The notes under the pieces were generated by a model, which was given only the letters and a program-made list of their open reading frames with translations, searched no databases and was not told where the DNA came from. From positions 195,520,501 through 195,584,500 of the forward strand of contig CM057458.1 in NCBI GenBank assembly GCA_016271365.2: 64,000 nucleotides of DNA. Reading direction: 5' to 3'. Of the stretch, positions 1 to 10,746 are shown one piece after another. The position numbers were made by a program, and so were the translations under genes. Origin of the DNA: Neoceratodus forsteri (lineage: Eukaryota; Chordata; Ceratodontiformes; Ceratodontidae). How positions within the stretch are numbered: position 1 is the stretch's first letter; the number at the start of each line of letters is the position of its first letter.

Positions 1-1865
1 GATGGCAGTGATGACTAGAATAAAGGTCTTAGGGTGGGTTATGAACCACAGGACATTGTCCATGTAGAGTGAAATCTTATGCTGTGTCCCACACCCCTGA
101 ACCTCACTGACCTCTTCCGTCCCCCTGATCATCTCGGCCAAGGGCTCAGTTGCCAAAGTGAAAAGGAGTGGAGACAGGGTGCAGCCATGCCTCGTGCCTC
201 TAGCTAATGTAAATACCTCTGTGATCTCCCCATTTACCAGGGACATGTCCTGGGAGCTTAGTGAATTCAGTAAAATACTTTTCCCAGTCTGAACCCCTCC
301 AAGGTCCTTAACAAATACTGCCACGCCACCCTATCAAATCATGCCTTCTCGACATCAGGAAAAGTATGCCTGCCCCCCCTCTACCGAGAAGCCAGATCCA
401 CCCCCCCAAATAGGTACCTGACATTATGATATGAGTGTATGTGCTTGATAAACCCAGTCTGATCGTTTTTGACCAGGATTGACAGCACCGCCTCCAGTCT
501 CCTGTCTTGTTGAGGACCTTAACATCACAGGAAGGGAGACTGGGTGACATGCCAAATAGGGCATAGGGTCCTTGCCTTCCTTATGAATGAGGGTGATCGT
601 GGCCACATTGCAATATTCTGGGAGATCCCCCTCCTCCTTAGCTTCCAGGAACATACCACACATGTGAACCCACACAGTCTCATCCAGGGACCGATAGTAC
701 TCAACAGGTAGCTCATCTGATTCTGCCAACTTTCCCTTTGCCAGGGAATAGGCCATGTGTCTAACCTCTCAGAGGCTCAAAGGTCTACTCAGTGTGTCTG
801 CTTGGGCCTCAGGCAAACTTGGCAAATTCAGTATCCCCCCCCTCCCGGGAAAGTTCCATTGCATCCTCCTGTCCTGCACTCTCCCTTTTGTATAGCTTAG
901 AATAAAACTCTACAAAACTGTTGCTCAATTTTTTGGAGTTACTAGGCAATTTACTGTCCCTGTCTCTTGATCACCGTGATCAGGTTAGACTTATTTTTTG
1001 CCCTGTGTGAGGCATACCGACAGAGGACAGGGTTTATTGCCCCATTCATAAAACCGTTGATTAGCATAAATAAGTGTCTATTGGTGCTGCCCATCAACTC
1101 TCTGTTTATAACCTCCCGCATCGCTCTGTGCTCCCACAAAATGTTTTCTTGGGGTTTTTGAAGGGCCAACAGCTCTAACTTTTTGTCACTGTCCTCTTAA
1201 CTCTTCAGTTTATCACATTTGCCTTTATGCAGCACAGCCATATAAACCACAACTACTCCTCTCATGTAGGCCTTTCCAGCCTCCCAGAGGATCTTACTGG
1301 AGGGCGCAGTGGACGCATTAGTGTTCAGATAAAACTACCAACTGCAGAGCAGATGTTCCTTGAATTTCTGATTAGTTAACATATAGGATGGAAAGTGCCA
1401 CGTTTTAGGTGCCTTGTCCTGTGTGGCAAACTTCATTGTCACCAGAACCCACGCTTGGTCAGCGACCATGATTGGGCTGATGTCCACGTGGGTGACCCAG
1501 CAGTACCAATGTGTAGGCACCATAATATAGTCTATGCGTGACCAGGACTGGTGAGGACTTGAATAGAAGGTAAACTCTTTAGTCCCCAGGTTCACCTCCC
1601 GCTAGACATCCACCAAGTGCAGCTTGACCAGACCCACTTCCCAACGCAGTACTGTCGGGTCCAGATGCTGGTGAGATGAGGACCTGTCTAATAGGGGATC
1701 AAAGGCACTTTTAATGTCCCCTCAGCACTAGGCCATGGAATTGCTCCTTCTGTAATAAGGTTAACATTTGGTCATAAAACACTCTGTCCCTTTCTGCTGG
1801 GGCACATATGTTACCAAAGGTGATGGGGGTCCCCTGTGAGCCTGTCACGCACAAACACACTTCTG
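1..1865 (-). mobile_element. Tx1/L1-type LINE, ORF2 pseudogene (5' and right part; runs off left edge)
   Basis: Read on the minus strand this is the endonuclease and reverse transcriptase of an L1/Tx1-clade LINE. The endonuclease lies at about 1,860-1,335: a TPITFGNICAP stretch, then a GD.K...LDRSSS stretch, then SRIDYIMVP, which are the usual order of endonuclease blocks. The RT follows at about 960-1: NVATITLIHKEGKDP, then a degraded RPVSL block, then GCTLSPLLFTLA, and at 75-46 the YxDD box reads YMDN, so the second catalytic Asp is lost. Several frameshifts and stops break the frame, so it is dead. The 3' half is beyond the window. The 5' end is lost near 1,865, where recognisable endonuclease sequence stops. 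Confidence in the clade comes from the KEGKDP and SRIDYI motifs; the subfamily is not resolved. Confidence 0.85.
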
Positions 1866-2890
1866 TTGGTTATATCGCACCTCGGTGACGGATTGCAGGG
1901 TTGTAAACCTCAAAGGAACTGGTGGATCAAAGACTCATAATTTGGGAAATGAGTTTTTTGCTGATGTCACCTTATTTAATATACCTCCTGATAGGACATC
2001 GTGTTTGTATTTGTTTATATTCCAAAAGGAGGAGCTAAATGACTCACAGAAGGGGTGTGGAGACACAGTTTAAACTAATACTTGTGTCTGAACTGTTTGT
2101 CAGATATATCATCTCGAGACTCTAGAGACACAGCTCTCTGATTTAACTTTATAGGCACTTACAGAGGTAATATATTAGATAGAAAAGGTCTCAGTGTATT
2201 GTGGTAGAAGTTTGTTTTGTACTTTTCCCTTATTCTTTTATGTGATTGTGATCTCTTTGATATATTGTTCTGTTTACATTTTTTCATATTTTTATCATCT
2301 TTTAGTAAATTACCTTTTATTTAAAAGACTGCCTGGGTGTCTGCCAGTTCTTTTTGCATGTGACATGTAGAGGGTTAAGTCTGACAGAACTGTTCAGCAG
2401 CTTGATGGTGTTACTAAGCTTGAGTAAAAAGGTAAGAAGAAACCTAAGGTCTCTTAATTTAAAACGGTTCATTTTGGAAGCCTGGCTTGGTGCCCCTGGT
2501 GAAAGATTGTACCGCAATCCCGAGAAGATGCGATATCTGAGCCTGTACATTGGGTGCGCTAGTATAAGGTTCACAGTTTGAATTCCCCCCCCAAGAACTT
2601 GAGACTAAAGGTGATTCGGACCCAAAAGCAGACAGGAGGGTTACCCTGTCTGTTACCTGTTCACACTTTTGCGCTCTGAGGTTGGCACTGTGGGAGCAGA
2701 GGGCCTGACCTGCTGAGTGCGGTTTGTGACAATGATCACTTCCATTTGGCAAAATCTTTAAATCTGTTTTTTCCATTTTTTCCAAAGCTGGGGGCAAATC
2801 TGCAGGTTTTGTACAAGAATTTAGCTCACAATGGAGTTGTTTGCATAAGCTGGTGCAAAGTAGTTTGCTTAATGAAGTTGTGCAAGTAGA
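1866..2890. other. No gene recognised; AT-rich unassigned sequence
   Basis: No coding motif, RNA gene or clear transposon end was found. A pair of short inverted ends (TGTCAC near 1,845 and GTGACA near 2,364) resembles an LTR boundary but has no target duplication or internal region, so it is not called. Confidence 0.4.
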
Positions 2891-2894
2891 GTTT

Positions 2895-3500
2895 TTTAGG
2901 AGGGGGTCACGTGATATGGCTGAGCTGAGTGCAACTTGACTCTGTGAGCGCCATCTGGAATTGATACAGTCAGAAGCAGTCCTCCCTTCCAGCAGCCAGA
3001 ATTGTCAGAAAACCCACTCACTAGCAGTTTAAGTAGTGTGGGCATGGAAACCGCAGTATTAGGTGACTTGATCTGAAAAACGCAAACTTTCAAGCTTCAC
3101 CAACGGTCTCCACTGAAATGGTCCTCAAGATGGCTGAGCCGGGTCTTCGAAATTAAGAGCTTCATGAACACAATCAGCAGAGACCTGTCAAGTCTTGGAG
3201 AAGCTGTGTCCGCACTGAAACATCGGTAGAGGGACTAGGTAGCTGGGCAGGAGAGGTAGAAAGCCATGACAGTGACCTGGAGGACTGGGCTGGCCCACTG
3301 GAGAAACATTTGTCAACAGCAGAGAGGGTGCTCCATGGTCTATGGGAGGAAATTGATGATCAGGAGACAAGAAAGCCCAGGAATATTGTGCAGCTGTTAT
3401 TGCCAGAGTGACTAGAAGGATCAGACATGACAGACATTTTACAGTGCACTTTACTAAAACTTTTGAATTACATTAGGGATGCATCAGTTAAGACTGATTT
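2895..3500 (+). mobile_element. L1/Tx1-type LINE 5' region and ORF1 relic
   Basis: The segment opens with a GGGGGTCACGTGAT-type 5' end often seen in Tx1-like L1 elements. From about 3,170 a broken reading frame gives a coiled-coil-like run (LSSLGEAVSALKHR, then LEDWAGPLEKHL) and then LWEEIDDQETRKPRN...LLLPE..EGSDM. This matches the L1 ORF1 pattern in which a coiled coil is followed by the conserved D.E...RR.N.R..G.PE..EG block. Stops and frameshifts interrupt it. It is opposite in orientation to the ORF2 relic at 1-1,865, so the two are separate insertions or an inverted copy. The C-terminal part of ORF1 is not recognisable. Confidence 0.6.
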
Positions 3501-4980
3501 GCACAGACTGGTCTAGTGGCATGGGGGGCAAAGGCGCTGAGTGCCTTACCTCTTGCCATGCCAGTGACCAGTGTTCAGGAACGAGCACAGGTTGCTGTGG
3601 GTCAGCTGGGGGTGTGTGGGGTGGCTAGGAGAAGATCAAGACGCTGCTGGAAGCTCTTTTCTCCTAGACAGGGATGGGAAGGCATCTTGGTTCCTGGCTC
3701 CCACCAGGTAGAGGCCTTGTGATAGCGCATAGGATGACCGAGCTCCGATGTACATCACCGGGGGGGTGGGGTCACGATCTCTAGCCCCATGCGTGCCTCT
3801 GTATGGTGTGCACCTGTGTTCGCTGTTACTGAGGCTGGCTAGGGAACAAATAGGAGGAAACTGGAAGGCACAACACGCAGTACATGACACCCGCCCACCA
3901 TGCCCCCATCTGCCATATCACAAGGGCACCAAACGGCGGCACTGGATTTCAGGCTTCGAGGGGGGGGTGGCCCTCCCCTCCTGTCCCTGCCATGGGGGGG
4001 TAATCTGTGGAGATACTCTGCTGTCCAGGTAAGCCTGGGGAAATGTTGGATGATTGGGGGGTGATGGAGCTTGAGCTGACAGGAGCCAAGCCGGCTTTTA
4101 CCAGGAGCATAAGCAGTCTATTGGGAAAAAAAAAAAAGATTGATTTGCACAGCACATCCTATTGGCCCACCCCCAGCAAGCTAAATGCAAGACTGTGGCC
4201 TATGATCACCCACCTGCTAAGGTAGCAGCATAGAGAGACCATCATGATGAAAGCCCGAGTGGTCAAGGAGCTGAACTGTAATGGTGCTAGAGTCTTGCTG
4301 CAGCCAGACTTCCTCAAGTGGGTGTTAGAGTGCCATAAATCATTTGACAGAGTTTGAGACCTCGCCCAAAAGAAGAACTGAAGTGCTTGTTGGGTCCTCC
4401 CGCTAAGCGGAAAGTAAAAGTAGGGAAAACTACAGAGGCCTTCATGTGTCCTAAAACAGCAAGAGAATTCATCCTGAGGAGCACTGGACCACACATGAGG
4501 CAGACTGTGAGATAGGGCAGCGGGATGGGGAGCTGAAACTGAAGCAGGCCGTGTGGCTCCAGCAGCAGAGAGCGGAATGAACATACCCGGGGACAGAGTG
4601 ATAGTCAGGAGTGAGGCAAGGTGACTGTGAGGAGTCAGTGGAGATGCAGCCTGAGGGCTTAACTCTTCACCAAGTGGAGCACTTTTTAAAGTCTGAGCTT
4701 TCCATTGCTTAACCTTGATACAAGAGAGCCGCCAAGGCAAAAACTTCTGGACTAAACAGGGGTAGGTACATACTGTTTTTTACTGACAGCTGGAACTGAA
4801 CATGATTCTGAGTGTCTAAATGAAAAAGCCAAATCTGAAAAATTTAAGTGATACTTTCTATTTCTCTCTTTACCATGCCAAAAATTTGTCAGTTGGGGAT
4901 AAAATGTGCATGTTGCACTCTTGTGATTGAAAACGTAATTATCTGTGCAGCGCCAGGTTGTACATTGGAGAAAGAGTAAT
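3501..4980. other. No gene recognised
   Basis: Open frames of up to 193 codons exist on the minus strand (4,159-4,740) but have no family motif and look compositional. A short plus-strand stretch near 4,350-4,500 rich in Lys/Arg is open but unidentified. Confidence 0.35.
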
Positions 4981-5009
4981 GTGCTGTGGGACGGCCCAGT
5001 TTCCAGTTG

Positions 5010-5247
5010 CCTTGGCAGCACAGCTGGTAGCTCAACTGGAACAATATACTGGGCGGCCAGGATTCGAGTCATTAAGTGCATTTAAATCAAATCTTAGGGT
5101 GTATCTAAAGTCATTGGATATTTGTAAATGTTATTTGTAATTTGTGAATGTTTATTATGAATTGTATTTTTGTCTGTCTTTATGTTCGGGTCGAACCTGA
5201 AAAAGGACCTTTGGTCCGGTGTTCCTACCTGGTTAACAAATAAAATA
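5010..5247 (+). repeat. SINE-like unit: tRNA-type head joined to a LINE 3' tail
   Basis: Positions 5,014-5,071 look like a tRNA-derived pol III promoter: a TAGCTCAACTGG A box and, about 35 nt later, a GATTCGAGTC B box. Directly after the B box comes the end of an L2-type LINE reading frame (FKSNLRVYLKSL pattern) and a LINE 3' tail with the hairpin GGACC-TTT-GGTCC at 5,205-5,217, then CCTACCTGGTTAACAAATAAA. A tRNA head fused to a partner-LINE tail is the standard SINE design. It could also be a chance junction between a SINE and a LINE fragment; one copy cannot decide. Confidence 0.5.
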
Positions 5248-5249
5248 AA

Positions 5250-5940
5250 GTCCCAACTGAGGCACTTCTTTCTCTCCTCTGTTTGCATGTGTTTCATAAA
5301 TATACACACACACCGCGCTCTTGTGATTGAAAAGATAAAATGGAGCCTGATGCCATGCTTGCAAGGTGGGAAGGAGAGAGAGAGTGCAAGAAGCATGGTG
5401 ATGTGAAAAGCCCTTGATGCAGACTGCTGGCCAGAAGAAAGGGAAACTGCTTGTGCTGGGGGTTGTTTGAAGGTTGGCAATACAAGTGTTCACCCTGTGT
5501 CCCTATAGGGTATTGCTGTGGATGATAATATAAAACAAACAAGTGGAAGGGGATTGGTAATTACCTGGTGGCTGGTTCTGTCGTCCAGTGGCAGGGGTGG
5601 GGTTAAAAGATGTGGGTGCTGTTGTGGCCTCTGCAAGTCACTACTAGAGAGAGCACTACAGAGGTAGGGTGAACAGTAGGGCTGGGCAGAATTCATCTTC
5701 TGCTGGCAAAGTTCACAAAATTTCACCAGAATTGTTATTTCCATCTAAATTAAAAACTTTTTGTCCACGCTGCATCAGATTCGGTATATGACCTCTGCCA
5801 TGTTACATACAGAAGTGTACAAAGTTTCAAAGTTCTGTTCTTAAAGATGGCTGTGGTATAAGCCTCCAAACTTACAGAAAATTTCAAATTATATTTCGCA
5901 ATTATGTAAGCTACAGAATTTTAAACCACTATAACTTAGG
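5250..5940. other. No gene recognised
   Basis: Unassigned sequence; nothing with coding or transposon-end character was seen. Confidence 0.35.
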
Positions 5941-5944
5941 CTTT

Positions 5945-6345
5945 GAGGCCATCCCCATGGCCTACCAGCAGAGCGTTGCGCTGCCATGCTGATGACCCGG
6001 GTTTGGAAGCAAGCCTGGGAAGTCACGTCGGGAGGCAAGCCATGGTTGAGACAGCTGATGCTTGACAGTGCATCTCTGTTGGGGAAGCTGTGGCAATGTG
6101 AGTTTGACAGAGGCGTCACCCCCCACTGGTGGGAGGGAAAAAACAGTAGCCAACTGAATGCTGGTTGGGTTCTGCCTGATCAGGTACAACTCTGTGCACA
6201 GGGTAGATCCCTGAGAGACATGCTGCTGGCCAGGAGAGAAACCAAAAGGGGAAAGAGGCTGTGTGTGTGTGTCAGCTCTTTAATCTCTTGCTCAAAGGCT
6301 GGCCAAGTTATAAGCAGCCAAAGATGCCAAAATTAAAAAAAAGTA
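5945..6345 (+). repeat. tRNA-derived SINE-like unit
   Basis: The stretch 5,955-6,012 resembles a tRNA 5' half and T arm: a CAGCAGAGCGTTGCG A-box-like region and GACCCGGGTTTGGAAGC as a decayed B box (GGTTCGANTCC type). The body that follows ends near an A-rich run at 6,335-6,345. A second copy was not found in the window, so the body and length are uncertain. Confidence 0.45.
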
Positions 6346-7850
6346 ACTCTATTACTGATGTTTTTTAATTCTTTATTACTTTGCTAAGTAACTGGGGGGT
6401 AGTACAATCTCCTAGAAATAAGCATTGACAGTCTACAAGCAGTATCGAAGATAGTCTTACAAATGTAATACAAATAATCCTCATGATACCACAACCAGAG
6501 TATAACTAAAAACTGGGTATTTACGTATTATAACAAATGCTCAGCATGGGTCAGTCCTGTGTGCTGCACATATCACAAGAATCCCCCCCCCGCAGTTAGA
6601 ATAACACCCCATTGTTGCCGCTCATCAATCCCTTTTTTAAGGCACTAAGATTCCAACTGCCGAGGACAAGTAGAACATCCAACTTCTCCACTTTATTTCA
6701 AATTGGGGAACCTGTAGTCATAAAGTTGAATTGCATGTTGTGATAACTTTTGTCGAAGCCATGTCCATATAGTTTGCCCAGTCATACAGTTGAGTTGGCA
6801 TTGTACAGGAGGGTAACGGCTGGGTAAAGTGGCAGTAAGGTGGCATTTACAGGAGGCTTCACAGTAGAAGTATACTGGTGCCGAGTGTCGGGTTACTATC
6901 GAGTGATGAACCATGTAAGAATAGTCATGGACATCACTGTGCACTAGCCTGTCTTCCTGCAACATGCCAGCTAACCACTGGAGCTCACTAACGTAATGAC
7001 TTGTGGAAGCACATGCATGTGTAGCACTGGTTTTTGTACAGTACCACCTGCTGACTGTTTAGCATAAGATAGCAATGTATATTTTTACTGTTTGAAAACA
7101 GTGGCACCAAGTAACGCCAAGCCTTACAACTAGTTGCGACCTAGGCCATTATGACAGAAGTATCTGGATATCTTTAGTCCTGATAGAGCATGATGCTGGG
7201 CATCAGTGTCACAGGAGTGTCAGAGGGGCATTGCAGGGCCATGATGCCAGTGCATATAAGGTGATTCAGTGGTGGTAAGTGTAAGAATCTGTGAGCAGAT
7301 TTTGCCAACTAGTAATTTCTGAAGTATCCACAATACATTTTAACCTACTAAGTCACATTTATCCAGTGTAATTAGATTCCAGGACCTATTTACATTGGGT
7401 ATATATGCCAGATGTTGAGTGTATACCTGCAGTAGCAGTGGAGCTATCAACATCCATATATTTTTTGAAATGTTCACACAATTTAACAAATAAATTGTGT
7501 AATTTTGAACTCCTGTAACTTACAATTTACATAACCAACTACCTCTCTATTTAGCAGTTTCTAAGACTCTTCTAAGAAAGTTTGCATATATATTTTCCAT
7601 TATCTGGCTCCAAAAGTGGCTCCCACACGCTCCTTGACAATGCCTCTGAATCACTTTAAGGGGCTGCTCCTGTACCCCGTCTCCACACTAGGATGGGTCT
7701 CTGCCTCCCTGGCCTCAGCCCTGCCTCCTCTATCATTTTTACCAGCCTTCACTGGGTGTTGCTGACTTGCTGGGGAGCAACAACCTTCCCCTCGGAGCAG
7801 GAGAGCTGTCCATTCTATGCTCATCCTACCTCTCCCCAGCCGATCCTCTG
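6346..7850. other. No gene recognised
   Basis: AT-rich unassigned sequence without a convincing reading frame or repeat end on either strand. Confidence 0.35.
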
Positions 7851-8084
7851 ACGCATTGTGTTCGCTCTTGAACATGGGTCATCAGCGCCTCAGAGGGTAG
7901 TGATATTACTGTGCGGCCGGGCTGGCTTGACCCGCTTATCTTACAGCAGACTGGATTTATTTCTGGTCTAGGGGAGCTTGGTCCAGGATGCTCTGAGCAC
8001 AAGCATTGAACTACTGCTGTTACTGGATCACTCTCTGTTGTCTTTTTATGTTCCAGCAAGAGGGCAGCACAAGGAGGACAAGCG

Positions 8085-8335
8085 CTAGACATGTAATGTA
8101 TTCCTGTTGGGTGAGGAAAATTTTAAGCTGTGGCTTAGGCAGTTGATTAAGGAATACATGGATACCAGTTGCACAGGGGATGTAGCTAATGCCTGGGTCT
8201 TGGAAGGGCTTAAGGCCCATCTCCAAGGGAGAATTATAGTATAGTATACTAGCAGCCAGGAAAAAGGAAAGAAGGCAAGAGAGGGACACTCTGATGCAGG
8301 AGCTGGGCGCCCTATAGAAAATGCACAATGGAAGG
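8085..8335 (+). pseudogene. L1/Tx1 ORF2 fragment (endonuclease-RT linker)
   Basis: The plus strand reads LKLWLRQLIKEYMDT..., then AWVLEGLKAHLQGRIIV, then SSQEKGKKARE. This is the linker of L1-type ORF2, whose pattern is W..LKA..RG.II.Y.S...K. A stop lies between RIIV and the following Tyr. The endonuclease before it and the RT after it are not recognisable. It ends where the L2-type tail begins. Confidence 0.6.
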
Positions 8336-8349
8336 GGGGATCTAGCATC

Positions 8350-8805
8350 TATCCTCCCTTAAGACCATGTTAATATACAAGACCCTGCTTGGTTTGAGAC
8401 CTGACAGCTTGAAAGATCTACTAGTTTCTTATCTCCTAACCTGACCACTCCGCTACACCAAAGCCGGCCTACTTGCTATTCCCGCTTCTCAGTTGCGACA
8501 GTCTGGGGAGAGAACTTTTGGAGTAGCAGCTCCAATGTTGTGTCATTTTGTTCCAGGGAATAGCTGCTCAACTGGCATGGTGGACACCTTTCAAAGATCG
8601 CTTAAAACATACTTACTAAAGAAGACTTTCCCCAGCTACCGAGTATAATAGCAGTTTAGATATTTTAAATGGTTGTGATTTATTTATTATGTTTAATTTT
8701 TTATGGGATATGTATTTTTTATTTTTTTTTATTTTATTCTATATTATGTACAGTGCCCTGAGTCTTAAGGAAAGGGCGCTTTATAAATGAAATTGCCTTG
8801 CCTGC
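8350..8805 (+). mobile_element. L2-type LINE 3' end
   Basis: The frame gives YKTLLGLRPDSLKDLLVSYL, then LR...AGLLAIPASQ, then GERTFGVAAPML and FQRSLKTYLLKKTF. This is the C-terminal tail shared by L2-clade RTs (YK...GL.P.YL, LRS..., G.R.FS..AP.LWN.LP, FK..LKTYLF). The 3' UTR ends in AAGGAAAGGGCGCTTTATAAATGAAA, the L2-type terminus. 5' truncated, with one stop in the frame. Confidence 0.8.
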
Positions 8806-8871
8806 TACAGGACATGAGGGCAGTTAGACACAAAATAAGCTCCTTAAACACACTTCATCTGATGGTGCGGT

Positions 8872-8921
8872 GCCACACCACTCGCTCCAATACATTTTTG
8901 TATTAGAGTGAGCGGTGCGGC
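8872..8921. repeat. Imperfect inverted repeat, 21-bp arms
   Basis: Arms at 8,872-8,892 and 8,901-8,921 pair over 17 of 21 positions around an 8-nt loop. All four mismatches are transitions. Probably part of a decayed MITE; no outer ends were found. Confidence 0.6.
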
Positions 8922-9300
8922 AGCGCACTGTCGGACTAAATGGAACCCAGCAGCGTCTGCCATGTTTGGGGATCGTGGGCTTTAAAAAAACTACAATTAA
9001 GTAAATGGTGGCAAAAATGTTTTTCCTACCACGCAGAAAGCTTAATCGGGGAGGGGGAGCTTTCAGGGTTGGGAGGATTAATATAATGACAGCTTTCCTT
9101 TAAGTTCCAGAACTGTTTAACATCAAAGGCTAGATTTTCTGTTGCCAATAGTGTACTACTGCCCGTGTTGAACTATAATTCCTTCATTTTTTCCAATCTT
9201 GCTAAAATAGATTTAACGTTGAATACAGCTTTCCATGGAATATGCAGATTCGCATTAAAATTATTTTGTTTATTGAAATCTCTGATTACAACCTTTGAGC

Positions 9301-9835
9301 TTAAAGGGGCACTATCAACCCCCTTAGGCCTCAAAGTGTCCCTTGTTCCAAAAACACATTTTATGATTGCTAACATTCTGTAAAGACTGCTGATGTAGCT
9401 GGTAGTTTGATTCTGATTCTTGTTTTCTTTTAAAAAGTGAAAAACAGACTAGCCACCATACTGGTGTTACCACACCAAAACAGGTTTGTTTACGTTCCTT
9501 GATTGACTCCCACTGCATCTTTCCTGGACTAAGGAACACCTCCAACACAGTCTAGCCACTCATATGCAGTGGCAATTTAGGTGGCCACTGCCTCATGAGT
9601 GACCGCTGTTTCGGGGTGCTTCTAATGTTTAGGAAGTATTCAAGAAGATTTGACTCCTGATTTGAAACAACACAATGTTGTTTATAAATATACATTATCA
9701 TGCATTTCAGTACTACTAAACAAGGAAACAGACAAAACAAACAGCAACATTAATGACTTAAGGCAAGCAACCATAAAATGTGGGGTTTTAACTAGAAATA
9801 ATATGATGCAAAACAGGTTGACAGTGTCCCTTTAA
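9301..9835. mobile_element. piggyBac-like MITE, copy 1 (TTAA-flanked)
   Basis: The unit is bounded by TTAA at 9,301-9,304 and 9,832-9,835. Inside TTAA the ends are inverted repeats: AGGGGCACTATCAAC at the left and, read inward from the right, AGGGACACTGTCAAC. TTAA duplication is the signature of piggyBac-superfamily insertion, and TTAAAGGGACACT ends are familiar from amphibian non-autonomous piggyBac families. No transposase frame is present in 535 bp. A second copy lies inverted at 35,749-36,280 and aligns along most of its length. Confidence 0.8.
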
Positions 9836-10597
9836 AGCTCATTTACAGAGGTTCCACATCATACAAAGTAAATATACAATTGCAGATTGACAAGTTACCT
9901 TATAAGACCCATCATTGTACTCTCTACAATCATTCTGGCTGGCTTCCTTCCAAACTCAGTTGTTTATGTAGTTTAAATTGCTTAACTGATAACGTCTTAA
10001 GGCAGAAATCTGATTCTCCTTTGTACTCATTGTTCACATTTAACAAGCATTTGTCAGTGCCCAACGTTGCTTGCTTGTATTTGCTGTCTAGGTGTTTGGC
10101 ACTGATAGTGCAGAGGCAATTATGAACAAATTAAACTAGTGAAATTGTCATGATTGTGAATTCATAAATTTCACAAGTCCCCTTATTGAATATAGTTAGC
10201 AGCACTGAGATTTGAGTGTTGAAGTGTTGCTCTCCCCAGCTTTGCATTTCTTTAGCAGTCAAGTTGCGACCATTGCACGTCCATGGGCCCACGGAGAAAA
10301 TTGGGAGGAAAACTACCCCAGGGGGCAGGATGAACGACCGACCCTCTGCGGCCCGCAACGCTTCAGGCCTGCAATCATTACTTCCTGGATACCCAGTGAA
10401 GTTAACTGGACTGACCAGGGGACTGAATTGACCAGGGGACTGAATGTTCTTTTTTAATGTTGTTCGGTTGTTTGATTTGCATTGTGAACTTTTTGACCTT
10501 TAGCAGATAATTAGCATTTTGACACTTTTTGATCCTGACTGGTTGTGCTCTCGATTAATGAACCCTTATCTTGTCTTCTGAGTAGGGGTATATTTAA
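9836..10597. other. No gene recognised; short direct repeat
   Basis: A 17-bp unit containing GACCAGGGGACTGAAT is repeated twice at about 10,410-10,445. Nothing else was identified. Confidence 0.35.
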
Positions 10598-10746
10598 GCA
10601 GTAACCCATCACAGGGTGTGCAGTTATTGGAGATTAATCAGCGCCCCAGGTGCGTTGTGAGGCACGAGGCCATAGGCCGAGTGTCCTCCCAGCACCCGGG
10701 GTGTTGACTAATCCCAATAACTGCACATCTTATCATGGGTTATTGC
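10598..10746. repeat. 149-bp near-palindrome (foldback element)
   Basis: The sequence reads into its own reverse complement around position 10,673 (GGCC-ATA-GGCC centre). The outer arms pair GCAGTAACCCAT with ATGGGTTATTGC and TGTGCAGTTATTGG with CCAATAACTGCACA; inner arms pair around CGCCCC and GGGGTG. There is almost no loop. This architecture is that of foldback/MITE families such as zebrafish Angel-type elements; a family match is not proven. Confidence 0.75.

Noticed and set aside
1845..2366. Possible solo LTR with TGTCAC...GTGACA ends and an AT-rich 3' part
   Set aside because: No target-site duplication, no primer-binding site or polypurine tract next to it, and its left end overlaps L1 endonuclease coding text.
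4159..4740. 193-codon minus-strand frame
   Set aside because: No homology pattern, and Ser/Pro/Leu-rich text typical of a chance frame.
5014..5071. Functional tRNA gene
   Set aside because: A and B boxes are present but the cloverleaf does not close, and it runs straight into a LINE tail; a SINE head fits better.
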